DNA from: Cervus elaphus
Taxonomy: Eukaryota > Chordata > Mammalia > Artiodactyla > Cervidae
DNA length: 64,000 bases
Direction of reading: 5' to 3'
NCBI RefSeq assembly: GCF_910594005.1
Contig: NC_057848.1
Coordinates: forward strand, 51,353,616-51,417,615
A model generated the notes under the pieces. That model ran no database searches, was not told where the DNA came from, and was given only the letters and a program-made list of their open reading frames with translations. Positions 45,316-57,022 of the stretch are shown piece after piece. Within the stretch, counting starts at the first letter, position 1, and each line of letters starts with the position of its first letter. A program made the position numbers and the translations under genes.

Positions 45316-45474
45316 ATTCTGTTGTTGTTGTTCAGTCACTAAGTCATGTCCAACTCTTTGCGACCCTATGGGCTGCAGCACGCCAAGTTTCCCTGTCTTA
45401 CTATCTCCCAGAGTTTGTTCAAACTCATGTCCATTGAGTTGGTGATGACATCCAACCATCTCATCCTCTGTCGC
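45316..45474 (-). mobile_element. BovB 3' end, antisense, in L1
   Basis: About 160 bp of BovB 3' end, with a GTT tail at 45322-45333. L1 resumes with 'ctgaggaaacc' at 45475, and about four L1 bases seem lost at the site. I see no duplication here, unlike its neighbours. Confidence 0.88.
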
Positions 45475-46119
45475 TGAGGAAACCATAATTGAAAAAGACA
45501 TGTAACCCAATGTTCATTGCAGCATTATTTATAATACCTAGGACATGGAAGCAATATAGAGGCCCATCGACAGATGAATGAATAAAGAAGTTGTGATATA
45601 TTACACGATGTAATATTACTCAGCTATAAAAATGAACACATTTGAGTCAGTTCTAATGAGGTGGGCAAAACTAGAGCCTATTACACAAAATGAAGTAAGT
45701 TAGAAAGAGAAAAACAAATATTGTATTTTAATGCATACATATGGAATCTAGAAAGAAGGCATTGATGAACCTATTTGCAGGACAGCAATGGAGACATAGA
45801 CACAGAGAATAGACTTCTGGATACAGGGCAGGGAAGGAGAGGGTGGGATAAATGGAGAGAGTAGCGGCATGGAAACATTTATATATTACCATATGTAAAA
45901 TAGATACCCTGTGGCAATTTGCTGTATGATGCAGGGAGCTCAAACCAGTGCTCTGTGACAACCTAGAGGGGTGTGATCGAGTGGGAGGTGGGAGGGAGGT
46001 TCAAGAGGGAGTGGATATATGTATACTTATGGGTGATTCATGCTAATGTATGGCAGAAACCAATACAATATTGTAAATCAATTATCCTTCATTAAATTAA
46101 AAATAAATAATAAAAAAAG
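45475..46119 (+). mobile_element. L1 3' end of the element from 43448
   Basis: ORF2 tail, 3' UTR with the G-rich block at 45960-46005, and the ending 'ttgtaaatcaattatcc' (46071-46087) before an A-rich tail. Confidence 0.9.
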
Positions 46120-46625
46120 AATTGATGCACCAGTCAGACAAAACTTATCTCTTCACATCACACACGTGCTTGTGCACAAGTGTGCGTGATTGCACACACA
46201 CATACAAGATCACAATTTAGAAGGGGATGGATTGAGCAAGCTCACCCAAGATCTACAATAATATGGTTTTAGCTGTCTAAAGTGTTTTTCCCAAAAGAAT
46301 AGCCTTCATAGGGTAATCCGTCAACTCCAGTTGCTCGGCCTGTGATGGATGTATGTGCTGGAAAAGATACCCAGAACCGTGTAGTCTCTGATTATCTAAT
46401 TCACACTCCTTATTTTACCAGCTTCTACTATGAAAAGTATATTATCAATGCCATCTCTAGAAATTAGGGTTTGATTAGATTATTTAGAAAGTACATATAG
46501 GTCATCCAATGATTTGTACCTTCAGTTTTGAGACAAGATGTGGTGACATTTTATGGGAAGGGATAACAGGCACCAGAGGTGAGATGAGATGAAAAAGTTA
46601 TAGTAAAAGTACATCTAATATATCC
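46120..46625. other. Unrecognised; imperfect palindrome
   Basis: Unassigned. It has a CA/TG-rich imperfect palindrome at about 46164-46192 centred on ttgtgcacaa. Confidence 0.5.
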
Positions 46626-46848
46626 CAGGGGATTGCAAACTGTAACCCATGGGCCAAATTTGGCCTGCAATCTACGTATGGTCTGCCCTCTAAGAATGTT
46701 TTTTATATTATCAAATGGTTGAAAAAATAAATACTGGATATTTCACGACAAGCAAAAATTACATGTACTATCCATCACTGCTTTCATGCTATAATGTCAC
46801 AGTTGAGTAGTTGTAGCAGAGGCCGTATGGCTCACAAAGCCTAATACT
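46626..46848 (+). mobile_element. Non-autonomous hAT DNA transposon relic
   Basis: Starts with a hAT-type end 'caggggattgcaaactgtaa' (46626-46645) and follows a well-known mammalian element through 'gggccaaatttggcctgc' and 'ttgagtagttgtagcagaggccgtatggc'. The right end is replaced by a SINE. Confidence 0.8.
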
Positions 46849-47020
46849 AATACAGGAGATGTGGGTTTGACCCACGGGTTGGGAAGATTCCCCTAGATGA
46901 GGAAATGGCAACCCACTCCAGTATTCTTGCCTGGAAAATCCCATGGACAGAGGAGTCTGGCAGGCTACAGCCCATATGGACACAAAAAATCAGACACGGC
47001 TGAGCTCGCACACACCACTG
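46849..47020 (+). mobile_element. Bov-tA SINE, 5'-truncated
   Basis: Begins within the tRNA-like head ('acaggagatgtgggtttgac', 46852-46871) and continues through the Bov-A body to about 47015. It abuts the hAT relic. Confidence 0.88.
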
Positions 47021-47790
47021 TAGTGTTGTGAAACATCCCAGCTCTCTGTCTACCTGCTTTCTATCTAACCTCAACATCATTGACTAAAGCGCACATCCAA
47101 AGCAAAATACTGCTCCCTAAAAGGCAAAAACAAGCAAAAGTTTGTATGCACTATACTTTGCCAAGTGGGGAACTATAGAGAATTTGAAAATTTCTCCCTC
47201 TTTGAAAGAGATACATGTGCCAAAATATGCCTGCAAGGCACAAATATATATAAAGTATCTTATTGTTTTCATTGCAAAAATTAATTAAGTGCTTCTTTGG
47301 AAGACAATTTGGATCCAGACATAATCAAACTAGTCTTTTAAAATGCAACACATTTTTTATTACATAATATTAGAATGTAAAAATATTTCTAATGAACTAC
47401 TAATGATGAATTTCATACAAAATGTCTAATACAAACAGATACACCAACAGGTTGTTTAAGGTTTTATTTCACTGGCTTAAAGTAAAAACTACAATGATTA
47501 AACAGAAAGAGCAAGTAGACTGAAAATTTCCTCCATTTTGAGAATACTTCCCTAACAACATTTACAGCAAAATAAGCAATGATTCCAGGAATGGCCTCAA
47601 GAAAGCAACGGTGGTAAATGAAATAATTGCATAACTACTTTAGAAACACATAGAAGAAAGATTTCGGGTAGATTTTGGATCCCTGAGGTAGAGAATTTGA
47701 AAAACCAGAAACGTTGGCATTCTATGTAAAATGGTAATCATTTATTATTTCAAGGAAATTATGTCTGAAAAACACTTGTTTGGGAAGCAG
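47021..47790. other. No recognised gene or repeat
   Basis: About 0.77 kb of AT-rich unassigned sequence. Confidence 0.5.
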
Positions 47791-48030
47791 TTTAGAAGAG
47801 AGTCAAGAGTGTAAAGCCAGACTGTCTGGTTTTACATCCCAGCACGTCCACTTACTATCTATAAGACCCTGGTCAACTTGTGAAACATATTTGCACTTAA
47901 GTGTCCTCATTTACAAAATACTGATTTCAATAATTACCACCACCTCACAGGGCATTATAGCTATTAAATGCAAGACATATAATAGCACTGAACACATCAC
48001 AGGCATTCTATAAATGGTAGCTCCTCCTCT
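47791..48030 (+). mobile_element. MIR SINE
   Basis: Near-complete MIR: 'gtgtaaagccagactgtctgg' area at 47809, 'ccacttactatctataagacc', 'gtgtcctcatttacaaaata' and 'cctcacagggcattatagc' in order. The frame at 47780-48013 is a shadow. Confidence 0.85.
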
Positions 48031-48045
48031 TACTCCTACCTTAAT

Positions 48046-48068
48046 CCATCATCATCATCATCATCATT
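48046..48068 (+). repeat. (CAT)n microsatellite
   Basis: About seven CAT units with a clean period of three. Confidence 0.95.
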
Positions 48069-48660
48069 GATATAAATTTCCTGGAATATTTGTGTCTTAG
48101 GTTGTTGTCGGTACTTTGCCTAATAGCCCTTTTTCATGTAGTATACCTTGGTTTTGATTTGCTATAAAACACATGATGCCCCAGAATGCACCTAAAATCC
48201 AGGGGATTTGTACTTAGAGACAACTATCACTCCATTTCTTATTCATACAAGTGGTCTTGGAAATCATTGCAGTTGCATAGCTCTGAATTTAAAAAGCCCC
48301 TTGTCAACAAGGTCAAATACATAGATCTCAACAGGGCTTCAGAAACCATGCCACAGAGTACAATTATAACATCTGGGTAGCCAGCGAAGTTTCAGGAGCT
48401 CTCATATGTATCCCCTAAAGTATGGTGACCAGTTAGCATGGCATCCTATTGCTACTAAATATCCAAAAATGATAAATTTTTTATTATATATATTAATCTC
48501 ATTATAAAGTTTCATTTCTCATAAATGAGATATAATCTTATACATATTTGTTTAAAATGTACTAAGCTGCTGATTTTCTTCAAAGAGATTTGTAGTTGAT
48601 TCATCCTTCTGTCAGGTACCATACACTATACCAAGTTTTGAGGGTATGGCACTGAATTAT
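48069..48660. other. No recognised gene or repeat
   Basis: Unassigned sequence. Confidence 0.5.
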
Positions 48661-48765
48661 GCTATTTTTTCATTTTTATTTATTCATCCAGAAAGTATTT
48701 ATGCACACCTTCTAGGTATGCATTGGGGATACATGTGGCCCAAATAAACAACATGCAAAAGCCAA
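48661..48765 (+). mobile_element. L2 LINE trace
   Basis: 'tatttattcatccagaaagtatttatgcacaccttctaggtatgcattggggatac' block (48678-48733) follows the L2 3' region. Confidence 0.6.
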
Positions 48766-49389
48766 ATGAATCATCACCCCTGTCATCTGGGATATTACAA
48801 TGTACTCCTTAATATTTTTTTCTAAATGGTAAAACCAATGCCTTTGAGATCTTAACTTACTCTTGTGATTACTATGTAGTAACAGCACAATACATTAGCA
48901 ATGAAACTGGGTTTAGAACATTGACCTTCTAATGTCAAATTCCAAGCATATTTGACACAACCTAAATCCAAATGCAAAATTTCATTCCTAATATCTGGCA
49001 GTGTCATTCTATCAAATCCATTTTTCAATCTGAAATCAACTTTAGTCAGTCTATCTATAGCACTAAATTAATTTATTCCATGAGATAAATTGTTGCTTTT
49101 TAAAATTTAGATTAGACCACAAGGGAATTTTTTCTCTGTTCTGTTATTAATGAGGCACATTTTAGATCACATACTCTTTAAAAATGAGTAATTATATTAT
49201 TGTAGCATGTTTTCCTTTGTTTCTCAACAGTTACAGTGTTTTGACACACGTCATGAATTCAAGTAATTGCATGAGAAAAAAATATTTAAAACTTGAAATC
49301 GAGAGGGATAAACCGTTGAGCAGTGTAACATGGGCATGCACTTCTATCCAGTATTATAAATTGTAAATGATACAGTCAAAAATTTTTTA
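48766..49389. other. No recognised gene or repeat
   Basis: Unassigned AT-rich sequence. Confidence 0.5.
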
Positions 49390-49566
49390 AACTGAAATTA
49401 ATAGAACCTTTTCAATAGTCTCCCCATGTTTCTATCACTTTTATGTCCCAATCTATTGTGTAAACCATTACAAGATTATTCCCTAAAGTGCCACTTCAAT
49501 CTCTCCACCTCAAGAATTTCTGGTGGTTTTCCAATGCCTAAAAAGACTAAATACAACCTCCGCATA
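49390..49566 (+). mobile_element. Possible L2 fragment
   Basis: The series at 49460-49560 ('taaagtgccacttcaatc' to 'ccaatgcctaaaaagac') loosely follows L2. It ends where the L1 5' UTR starts. Confidence 0.45.
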
Positions 49567-51080
49567 AGGGAGGAGAACAAGATGGCAACATAGGAGAATG
49601 CTGAGTTATTGGAGTTAGAAAAGGATTTTTGTAAAACCAAAGCTATAAAGAAAGATCCACACAGAGAAGGGAAGAAAAGTAATTGGGTTGGGATGTGTAC
49701 CCCTGGGAGGAGACAAAAAGAAGAGAGGGATTATATGGGCTCAGAGACCTACCCACCATGGGGAGTGAGCAATGTGAGCCACATATTGGGTACCCTAGCT
49801 GTGGGATCTGACAATGAGCAGATGACTTCCTATGACTGGTTTAAAGACAGTGGAGCTAGTACACATGCTGGGAGAAACCACTTGTGAAGAGCACACACAT
49901 ATTTCTTGCATCCAAAATAAGGCAGAGGAAGCTGACTGAAACGGCCTGGAACACTGGCTTGTTTACTGTAACCACTGCAGCTCCATCACAGTATGCAAAC
50001 CTGCTCTAGTAACTCTGGCTCTGGTGTACCTCCATACCAGGCTGGGTGCCATTGGTGATGAGGGAAGTGTGCACTGTGGGGGATGGAACAAGCTCAGACA
50101 TGGCCCTGCATCTGAAAGCAGTAGGGGCTGCCATTACTGGTTCCTGTTGAATTAGCAGATCAGGAGAAGTCTGGAAGTCTGATTGGCATGCAGGTACCAC
50201 CCCATTATATGCCCTAGCCTGCAATGGGTGCCAATCTGGCACTTCTTACTCAGCAATGGGCAAAGATAGAAGTGCTTGGAAGGGGAAAGCACACACTTGG
50301 ACAGAATGGAACTAGTTTGTACCTCACAGGTTCTGCTTCAGCGCCATAGACTCACCCCAGTCTCTACTAGGGCAATGTCAGTCAATGGGCAGAGGCAAAG
50401 CCCTAGCTCACACTTTGTTTGGCCCTAGTTTCTCCATCTCCAGCCCCATTTCTGTTCAAGGTGATATCTCTTAGCACATCCCAGGGAAGACATGATCAAT
50501 GCTCACTTCACATCTAGCTCATGGACGAAAGTGATCTGGGACAAGCAAACTGCACAGGAGCATTCTCTCACAAGGACAACCTTCAAGAAAGATAGGTGAC
50601 CATTTCATCTAATTTCAAAGAGATGTAGAACGTGAGACAAAATAAGAGAGAATAATTTGTTTCAAATGAAATGACAAAAACAAAAGGAATAAAATAACAG
50701 ATGAAACAGACAAATAAGTGACCAAATAAAGTGTTCAAAGCATTAGTAATAAGAATGCTAACAGAACTTGGGGAAATAGTAGGTGGACACATTGAGAATT
50801 TTAACAAGAACTAAAGAAAGATTAAAAAAAAAACAGAACTTAATAACACAATAACTGAAACAAAAAGCACACTAGAAGGAACAGAAGATTAGGTGACACA
50901 AAAGAATGTATGAGTGACATGAAAGACAGAATAATGAAAACCACCCAATCAAAATAGCAAAAATAAATGAATGAGGAAAGTTTAAGGGACCACTGAAACA
51001 ACATCCAGGGCACTTACATTCACATTATAAGCATCCCAGAAGAAGAAGAGAGACAGAAAAGGGTAAAAGTGTATTTGATG
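49567..51080 (+). mobile_element. L1 5' UTR and ORF1 part, 3'-truncated
   Basis: Third L1 5' UTR of the same general type as 4651 and 16713, beginning 'gggaggagaacaagatggc' (49567-49585). The 5' UTR reaches about 50580 and ORF1-like sequence runs to about 51075, ending just after the 'cccagaagaagaagagag' block (51029-51046). All of ORF2 is missing. ORF1 is not open. Confidence 0.75.
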
Positions 51081-54000
51081 TTTTCCTGAGTGAGTCTTTT
51101 GTTACTGAATATGGGCAAAGAAGTATGAAGGCGCATGGTCTTCCTCCACCTTTTTTCTGATTTGGAGATGCATTTGTATATGTGTATGCATGTATTTATG
51201 TATAGTCCCTGGTTTACCACTTACTACATGGTATAGAGATAGAAATACAGATGTTTAAGCCTTCAATTTGGGGTTTATTATATGGAAGGCAAGTAGCAGT
51301 CAAAAAAATGATAATAAACTAGATGAGCTGTGAGATTTTTTTCCTTGAAGTTTCCTATATCCATGTCATGAATTGGGCAATTTTCCACTAAGCTTAAATA
51401 GGTTTTTCAGGTGGTCAGTTTGTGATCTACACACACTGCAATTTTTACAATATATAGTAACCAGTCCTGTAAGTCACCGAGGAAAGGAACAAGCATAAAA
51501 CTCACTTTATGCTCTCAGGGAATTTCTGAATAAGTGTACCTTTAAACAACACTGAGATATAATGTATACCTCTGTTTTCTTTCAAGTCCAGATTTCTGTC
51601 ATTCAATTCTCTAAACAACCTGAATCAAAATCAGTATTTTATGTACAAGATTCAATCCTCCCAACACTGACCAATCTTTTACAAGTACTTTAACCTGTTT
51701 AGTTATGTCACTCTAATAGGTGGTCAGAAAATAAAAACAAGTGAAAATACAAATTATTTCAAATGGGCCAGGAGTACTTTTTCTTCAGTAGCAGGATTTC
51801 ATGTAACTATAACTATGTGAATTGGGAAAATCAGAAGACTAATGAGAAAAATACCACTCATTGATTACTGGTTATATAAATGTATTTGTTACACATACAA
51901 CTTTATTCCACAATATTTGGATTTAAGGAATTCATTATGTTTCCAAATTATATAATCTGTCCAAATGGTCTACTAAATTTAATGTTAATCATTTTGGGGG
52001 TATGCCCCTCAACCCTCACAGGATTCTAACAGAATCTAAGGCTTAAGTGGTAACTCAAAATTCAGAGTTATATAACTACATCATAGTTGTCATCATTTAA
52101 GTTGTATTTTAGGCAACATAATTCTGCTGTCAAGGAAACCATCTAAGTTAATTTAGTCATTTGGCTGTGATGGATTGAGATTGCCTCCTATAATAAATAG
52201 TCTGCTTAACTGACCAAAGATTCACTCACAAGTAGCCTCACCATTGGTCTCAAGTCCACGATACATATGGTCAAGCTTATAGAGTCATTATGTAGTAATT
52301 ACTCATCTAGAGACCTGTGAGCAAGTAAATTTATTTTCCTCAGTTCCTGGAAAACTTAAAGATCCCTATCAGAATTAGGAAAACTGTACACAAAAGCTCC
52401 ACTCTCCAGATGGCCTTGTTCTTCTCCTTCCATATCTTGGAACTTGTCCTCATAAACAATATTTCCAGGAAACTACATTTTTGAAAATTAAAGGGTCTGG
52501 AAGGAAATCACCTGCTGCATTTCTAAAAACTACCCCTTTTAGTGAATTAAAATTTAACCATCCTCTACTGTCACTTCTACCATGACAAAAACCAAAGAGT
52601 TCTGACTATTTTGAAGGATGGGGAAGGAAAAAAATATGCCCCTCAGTGAGAATAATATAGAAATTAATATCACAATTAATTATCCCATCACATATAAATC
52701 AGTGGATGTCACGGACAAAAATACAACTCAGTTTAAATTCTACTGCACAGAAGAAAAAATTGCAAATGCATGTATTGTGGCTTATTCTTCTGTTGCTAAT
52801 GCTGTTTTATTGTTGCTGCTGACAAGTTTAAGTAAGAAAGATCCTGACTTGATTGGAGTAATTAATTTTAAAAAGTGTTTGCTGTGTCACAGGTAGATTT
52901 GAATTTCATATCAGAGAGGGTAAACTCCACAAACATATGTATTTACTAATACCTGATAAAGTCTGAAAGTATTAGTTGCACAAATATCTAATTAGTTTTA
53001 GGAATAGAAGTGTAATCAGGAGCTTTTATTTGTTGTAAATTTCTTGCATGCACCATGGCTTGATCTTTAAAGTTTAAACAGCTCTCTACATATATGCATA
53101 GCTCTGCATGGATTTGGGTCAGTAAATATGACAAGAATATTCAGATTTAAAAGTCAGATTTCAAAAATAAAGTATTAAATGTTTCAGCGTCACATACCCA
53201 TTACCTAAAAATATTTGAAAATTATATTCCCTGTAATGTTTTCAACTATGATGAAGCTAGCTTTTTCTAAAAATGAATTTTATCACACACCAAGTTATTT
53301 TCAGTGAAATTATGCCTACACCACCATCACACAAATTATGATCCTGAGGCAAGATTTAAACCAAAGCAACTTTACAATTGAAAGTTTGTTTAGTTGATGT
53401 GTCATATTGTCAGCTTGAGCATTTAGGATAGCAAATTTTGCTTAGCACGACCCAAATGTTTTGGAAACTAATAGTGATCCATAATTGTATTAGCAGTCCT
53501 AAAACCTAGCCCCACAAAATCAAAAGAAATGGCTTAAAGGTTGAGGTGAACAGGTCAAACCAAAAATGCAAACAAGACCAATGCAGTCTAATCTCACCTG
53601 GGAAGATTTTAAGCCTAAAGGGTTGCACTCTGCAAGTTACTTGTACATTTTAGCAAGACAAGACAATGGGGCATCAAGGATTACTCAGTTGGGGCTTGAA
53701 ATCTCTCAAGTTCAAAAAAAGCTCTGAAGCCAGGCTGCCAATTGCAGGATATCTGAAGAGAGAAAGACGAAGACAGATCAAAGGAGTGGCTGAATTCCAG
53801 TTTTATATATTTCATTGTTAGGAAAGGGAACAGAAGTAGGCCAGTTACATAAGGGATGCTCATACTCACTTTCAACCTTTCTCTCCAACTCATGCTTACT
53901 CTTTTCCTCTTTGACAGAATACCTCAGTGTTTTATCCCTAAGGAAAAAAGCCCAGGCTGTTCAACTACAAAAGTCTAGGGCAAGACTCATTTATATTCTT

Positions 54001-54135
54001 TGACTTTCCGCAGGCAACTCAGCCATGGTCAGAATTCCAAAGGCAGACGGAGGGCTAGAAAACTATAGGTGAGAAGGAATAACTAAGGGGAAGAACAGTT
54101 TCACTGTTTTAAGATATGAAAACACAGCAGGGACT
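51081..54135. other. No recognised gene or repeat (3.1 kb)
   Basis: The longest stretch free of any repeat I can name. The frames at 52618-52896 and 53681-53893 have no recognisable domain, and the first is inside AT-rich sequence without coding-like context. It is the best place to look for single-copy or conserved non-coding sequence. Confidence 0.55.
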
Positions 54136-54285
54136 TCTTTTTTTTTCCATTTATTTTTATTAGTTTGGGGCTAATTACTTTACAATATTGTAGTGGTTTT
54201 TGTCATACATTGACATGAATCAGCCATGGATTTACATGTATTCCCCATCCCGATCCCCCCTCCCACCTCCCTCTCCACCTGATTC
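54136..54285 (-). mobile_element. Young bovine L1 3' end, antisense
   Basis: T run at 54139-54147, then the antisense L1 3' UTR up to the C-rich block at 54250-54280, about 150 bp. The duplication is not clear. Confidence 0.9.
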
Positions 54286-54318
54286 CTCTTAACATGGCCA
54301 GAGTCTAAAAGGATAGCT

Positions 54319-54594
54319 GCTGCTGCTGCTGCTAAGTCACTTCAGTCGTGTCTGACCCTGTGCAACCCCATAGACGGCAGCCCACCAGGCTCCTCCATCC
54401 CTGGGATTCTCCAGGCAAGGACACTGGAGTGGATTGCCATTTCCTTCTCCAATGCATGAAAGTGAAAAGTGAAAGTGAAGTCACTCAGTTGTATTCGACT
54501 CTTGGCGACCCCATAGACTGTAGCCTACCAGGCTCCTCCGTCCATGGGATTTTCCAGGCAAGAGTACTGGAGTGGGGTGCAATTGCCTTCTCTG
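54319..54594 (-). mobile_element. BOV-A2 SINE, complete dimer, antisense
   Basis: Both monomers with the linker ('aatgcatgaaagtgaaaagtgaaag' block, 54451-54475) and the (GCT)n tail at 54317-54332. Flanked by aaaaggatagc (54308-54318 and 54595-54605). Confidence 0.95.
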
Positions 54595-54605
54595 AAAAGG
54601 ATAGC

Positions 54606-54890
54606 ATGTCTGTCCAGTTTTAACTTTCACAACCTAACAAAGAAAGGGAGTCCAAGTGGGTTCAAAATCAAGAAAACAAAAGTTCGAGGAGTGGATATGG
54701 GAGGGGGAAGATGGAAAATTAATACACACAAAGAACTATCAATGCAACCTTTTGAATAGAATAAATAAACCAATGAAGCAGCTACGGTGACTAATTTTAC
54801 TCAAGCAAATAATTAGTTGTTCCCAGCAGGTCTATATTCCAGTTTGTATAATCAGAGCCAAAGTGAAGGCATCTCTTCTATGATGCTATA
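54606..54890. other. No recognised gene or repeat
   Basis: Short unassigned stretch. Confidence 0.5.
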
Positions 54891-54892
54891 TT

Positions 54893-55029
54893 TTTCAAAA
54901 TGTGTTCCATAGGCCACAAAATCCTTTGGAGCACTGGTTAAAAATACAAATCATGGCACCCCATCACAAACTCTTGGATTTTCTTGAAGTCTGACCAAAA
55001 AAAATAGCATTTTAAGACATTCTATATGT
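54893..55029 (+). mobile_element. MER5A-like hAT relic, left part
   Basis: The words 'ttggagcactggttaaaaatacaaatcatggcaccccatc' and 'agcattttaagacattct' (55007-55024) follow MER5A. The rest continues at 56774 beyond a larger hAT transposon. Confidence 0.6.
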
Positions 55030-55414
55030 CAGGAGTTCTCAAAGTATGGTCTTCATACCATTGAGGTTCACTGGTTTAGGGAGTCTTCAAAACTATTCTT
55101 ATAATAATAATCATTTTTTTCATTTTGCTAACATTTGCTCTGATGGTACCTTGAATCCAGGCAGTGATACCATATGGTACTAGTCATCATTTATTTTTCA
55201 TTGCCATTTATTTTCAACAAATTAATAACAAAAAGGCCAGTTTCACTTTAAAATGTCCTTGGTAAAGCATTAAAATTATTGATTTTGTTAAATCTTGATC
55301 CTTGAATATGTATCTTTTTAATATTCTGTGTGACAAAATGCATAAAGCACCTCCTGCATGCCGAAGTATGATGGTGGCCTCAACGCAAAGCATTTGTTTT
55401 CCCATTTTAGTTGT

Positions 55415-56140
55415 GAGGTGAATTAGCTACTTTTGTCATTGGACACTATTTTCACTGGAAAGCCTAAAAAATTATAGTTATTCAGATTTGCTCATTTCTT
55501 GATATTTTCTTGAATAATTAATATATAATTACCTAAATAACAGTTCCATGAAAACTTATTTTCTAAAAAACAGTCTGTTCAAGGAAAACAAGAGATGATA
55601 TTTGTTGCCAATCCTAAAATTCAAGCTTCCAAGGGAAAACTCAAATTTTGGAAAACTTGTATCTGCAACTAAGAGCATGACAGTTTTCTACCTTCAAAGA
55701 CTTTTCTGATAAGATCCATGTTGATATTAACAAGTGTTTTTATTGATATTCTATAAAAAGTGTGTCAACATTTAGAACATCTATATAACTCCTGAATTAA
55801 GTATTTATAAATAAGCAATAAATTATATTACAAAATCATGATGAGTAAAAGAACCATTCAGAGAGCAAAATGAACTAATGGATGTTGATAAAACATAGTA
55901 AGAAAAGTTCATTAATACGGTTTACAATGGAATGTTGTAACAAACCTTTAAAAAAAACTCCCACGCATTGAATTTTGGGATAGTATCAAGAAAAAAAATG
56001 TCCACAATCATCTACAACATATTGCAACAGATGCAGAAAAAGATATGATTGCACAGTTGCCTTCTGTTATGTCAGATATTAAAGAGAATTACAAAAAATA
56101 TAAAAGAAACCCATTATTTTACTATTTTTTTAGAAAAGAA
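55415..56140 (+). pseudogene. hAT transposase C-terminal half, ruined
   Basis: The nucleotide order follows the C-terminal part of Charlie-family transposase: the region around 'ttgtgaggtgaattagctac' (55411-55430), 'ggaaaacttgtatctgcaac' (55651-55670), 'gacttttctgataagatccatg' and the end around 56010-56100. One translated end reads MIAQLPSVMSDIKENYKKYKR (56045-56107), the tail of the hAT C-terminal dimerisation domain. Stops and frameshifts are frequent. Several vertebrate ZBED/FAM200-like genes derive from such transposases, but this copy is not one of them. Confidence 0.75.
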
Positions 56141-56648
56141 CCTAGACAGTATATTAAAAAGCAGAGACATTACTTTGCCAACCAAGGTCCATCTAGTCAA
56201 AGCTATGGTTTGTCCAGTAGTCATGTATGGATGTGAGAGTTGGACTATAAAGAAAGCTGAGCACCGAAGAATTGATGCTTTTGAGCTGTGGTGTTGGAGA
56301 AGACTCTTGAGAGTCCCTTGGACTGCAAGGAGATCCAACCAGTCCATCCTAAAGGAGATCAGTCTTGAATATTCATTAGAAGGACTGATGCTGAAGCTGA
56401 AGCTCCAATACTATGGCCACCCAATGTGAAGAGCTGACTCATTTGAAAAGACCCTGATGCTGGGAAAGATTGAAGGAGGGAGGAGAAGTGGACAACAGAG
56501 GATGAGATGGCTGGATGGCATCACTGACTCAATGGACATGAGCTTGAGTAAACTCCAGGAGTTGGTGATGGACAGGGAGGCCTGGTGTGCTGTAGTCCAT
56601 GGGGGCTCAAAGAGTCGGACACTACTCAGAGACTGAACTGAGCTGAAC
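56141..56648 (+). mobile_element. BovB 3' part, about 0.5 kb, in Charlie
   Basis: BovB C-terminal frame and 3' end, flanked by ttagaaaagaa (56130-56140 and 56649-56659). An open piece ends at 56429 and includes YGCESWTIKKAEHRRIDAF. It interrupts the hAT transposase end. Confidence 0.95.
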
Positions 56649-56773
56649 TTAGAAAAGAAATTTTCATGAAACTGTGTTATTTAGGTAATTATGTAATGGA
56701 TAAAAAATTAGGGGTTTTCATAATTTTTAACAGTGTAAGGGGATCATAGATGCAAAAAGTTTGAGAAGTGCTA

Positions 56774-56812
56774 TTCTAGGTGATTGTGATTTGCGACTAC
56801 ATTTAAAAATCA
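56774..56812 (+). mobile_element. MER5A-like hAT relic, right part
   Basis: 'ttctaggtgattgtgattt' (56774-56792) is what should follow 55024 in MER5A, which supports insertion of the Charlie element into MER5A. Confidence 0.55.
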
Positions 56813-56816
56813 TAAG

Positions 56817-57022
56817 GGCTTCACAAGCGGTGCTAGCAATAAAGAACACACCTGCCAATGTAGGAGATGTGAGTTCGGTCCCTGGGTCAGGAAGACCCCC
56901 TGGAGAAGGGCATGGCCACCCACTCCAGCATTCTTGCCTTGAGAATCCCATGGACAGAGGAGACTGGTGGGCTACAGTCCATAGGGTCACAAAGAGTTGG
57001 AAACAACTGAAGTGACTTAGCC
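56817..57022 (+). mobile_element. Bov-tA SINE
   Basis: Full-length with a diverged head ('gggcttcacaagcggtgctag', 56817-56837) and a typical body. No clear duplication. Confidence 0.92.

Larger units (their letters stand above)
55030..56773 (+). mobile_element. Charlie-type hAT transposon, decayed
   Basis: The left terminal repeat begins caggagttctcaaag at 55030 and the right end reads aaaaagtttgagaagtgcta (56754-56773), so its reverse complement, with ttctcaaacttttt, matches the left end. These are hAT-Charlie termini. Flanks ttctatatgt (55020-55029) and ttctaggt (56774-56781) could be a decayed 8-bp duplication with a 2-bp change. Inside lie transposase remains and, at 56141-56648, a BovB insertion. 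Without BovB the element is about 1.2 kb, so it has lost much of its coding region. Confidence 0.8.

Noticed and set aside
45061..45510. 149-codon frame in a SINE region
   Set aside because: The translation is that of Bov-tA and BovB 3' ends, which recurs at many SINE sites in the window.
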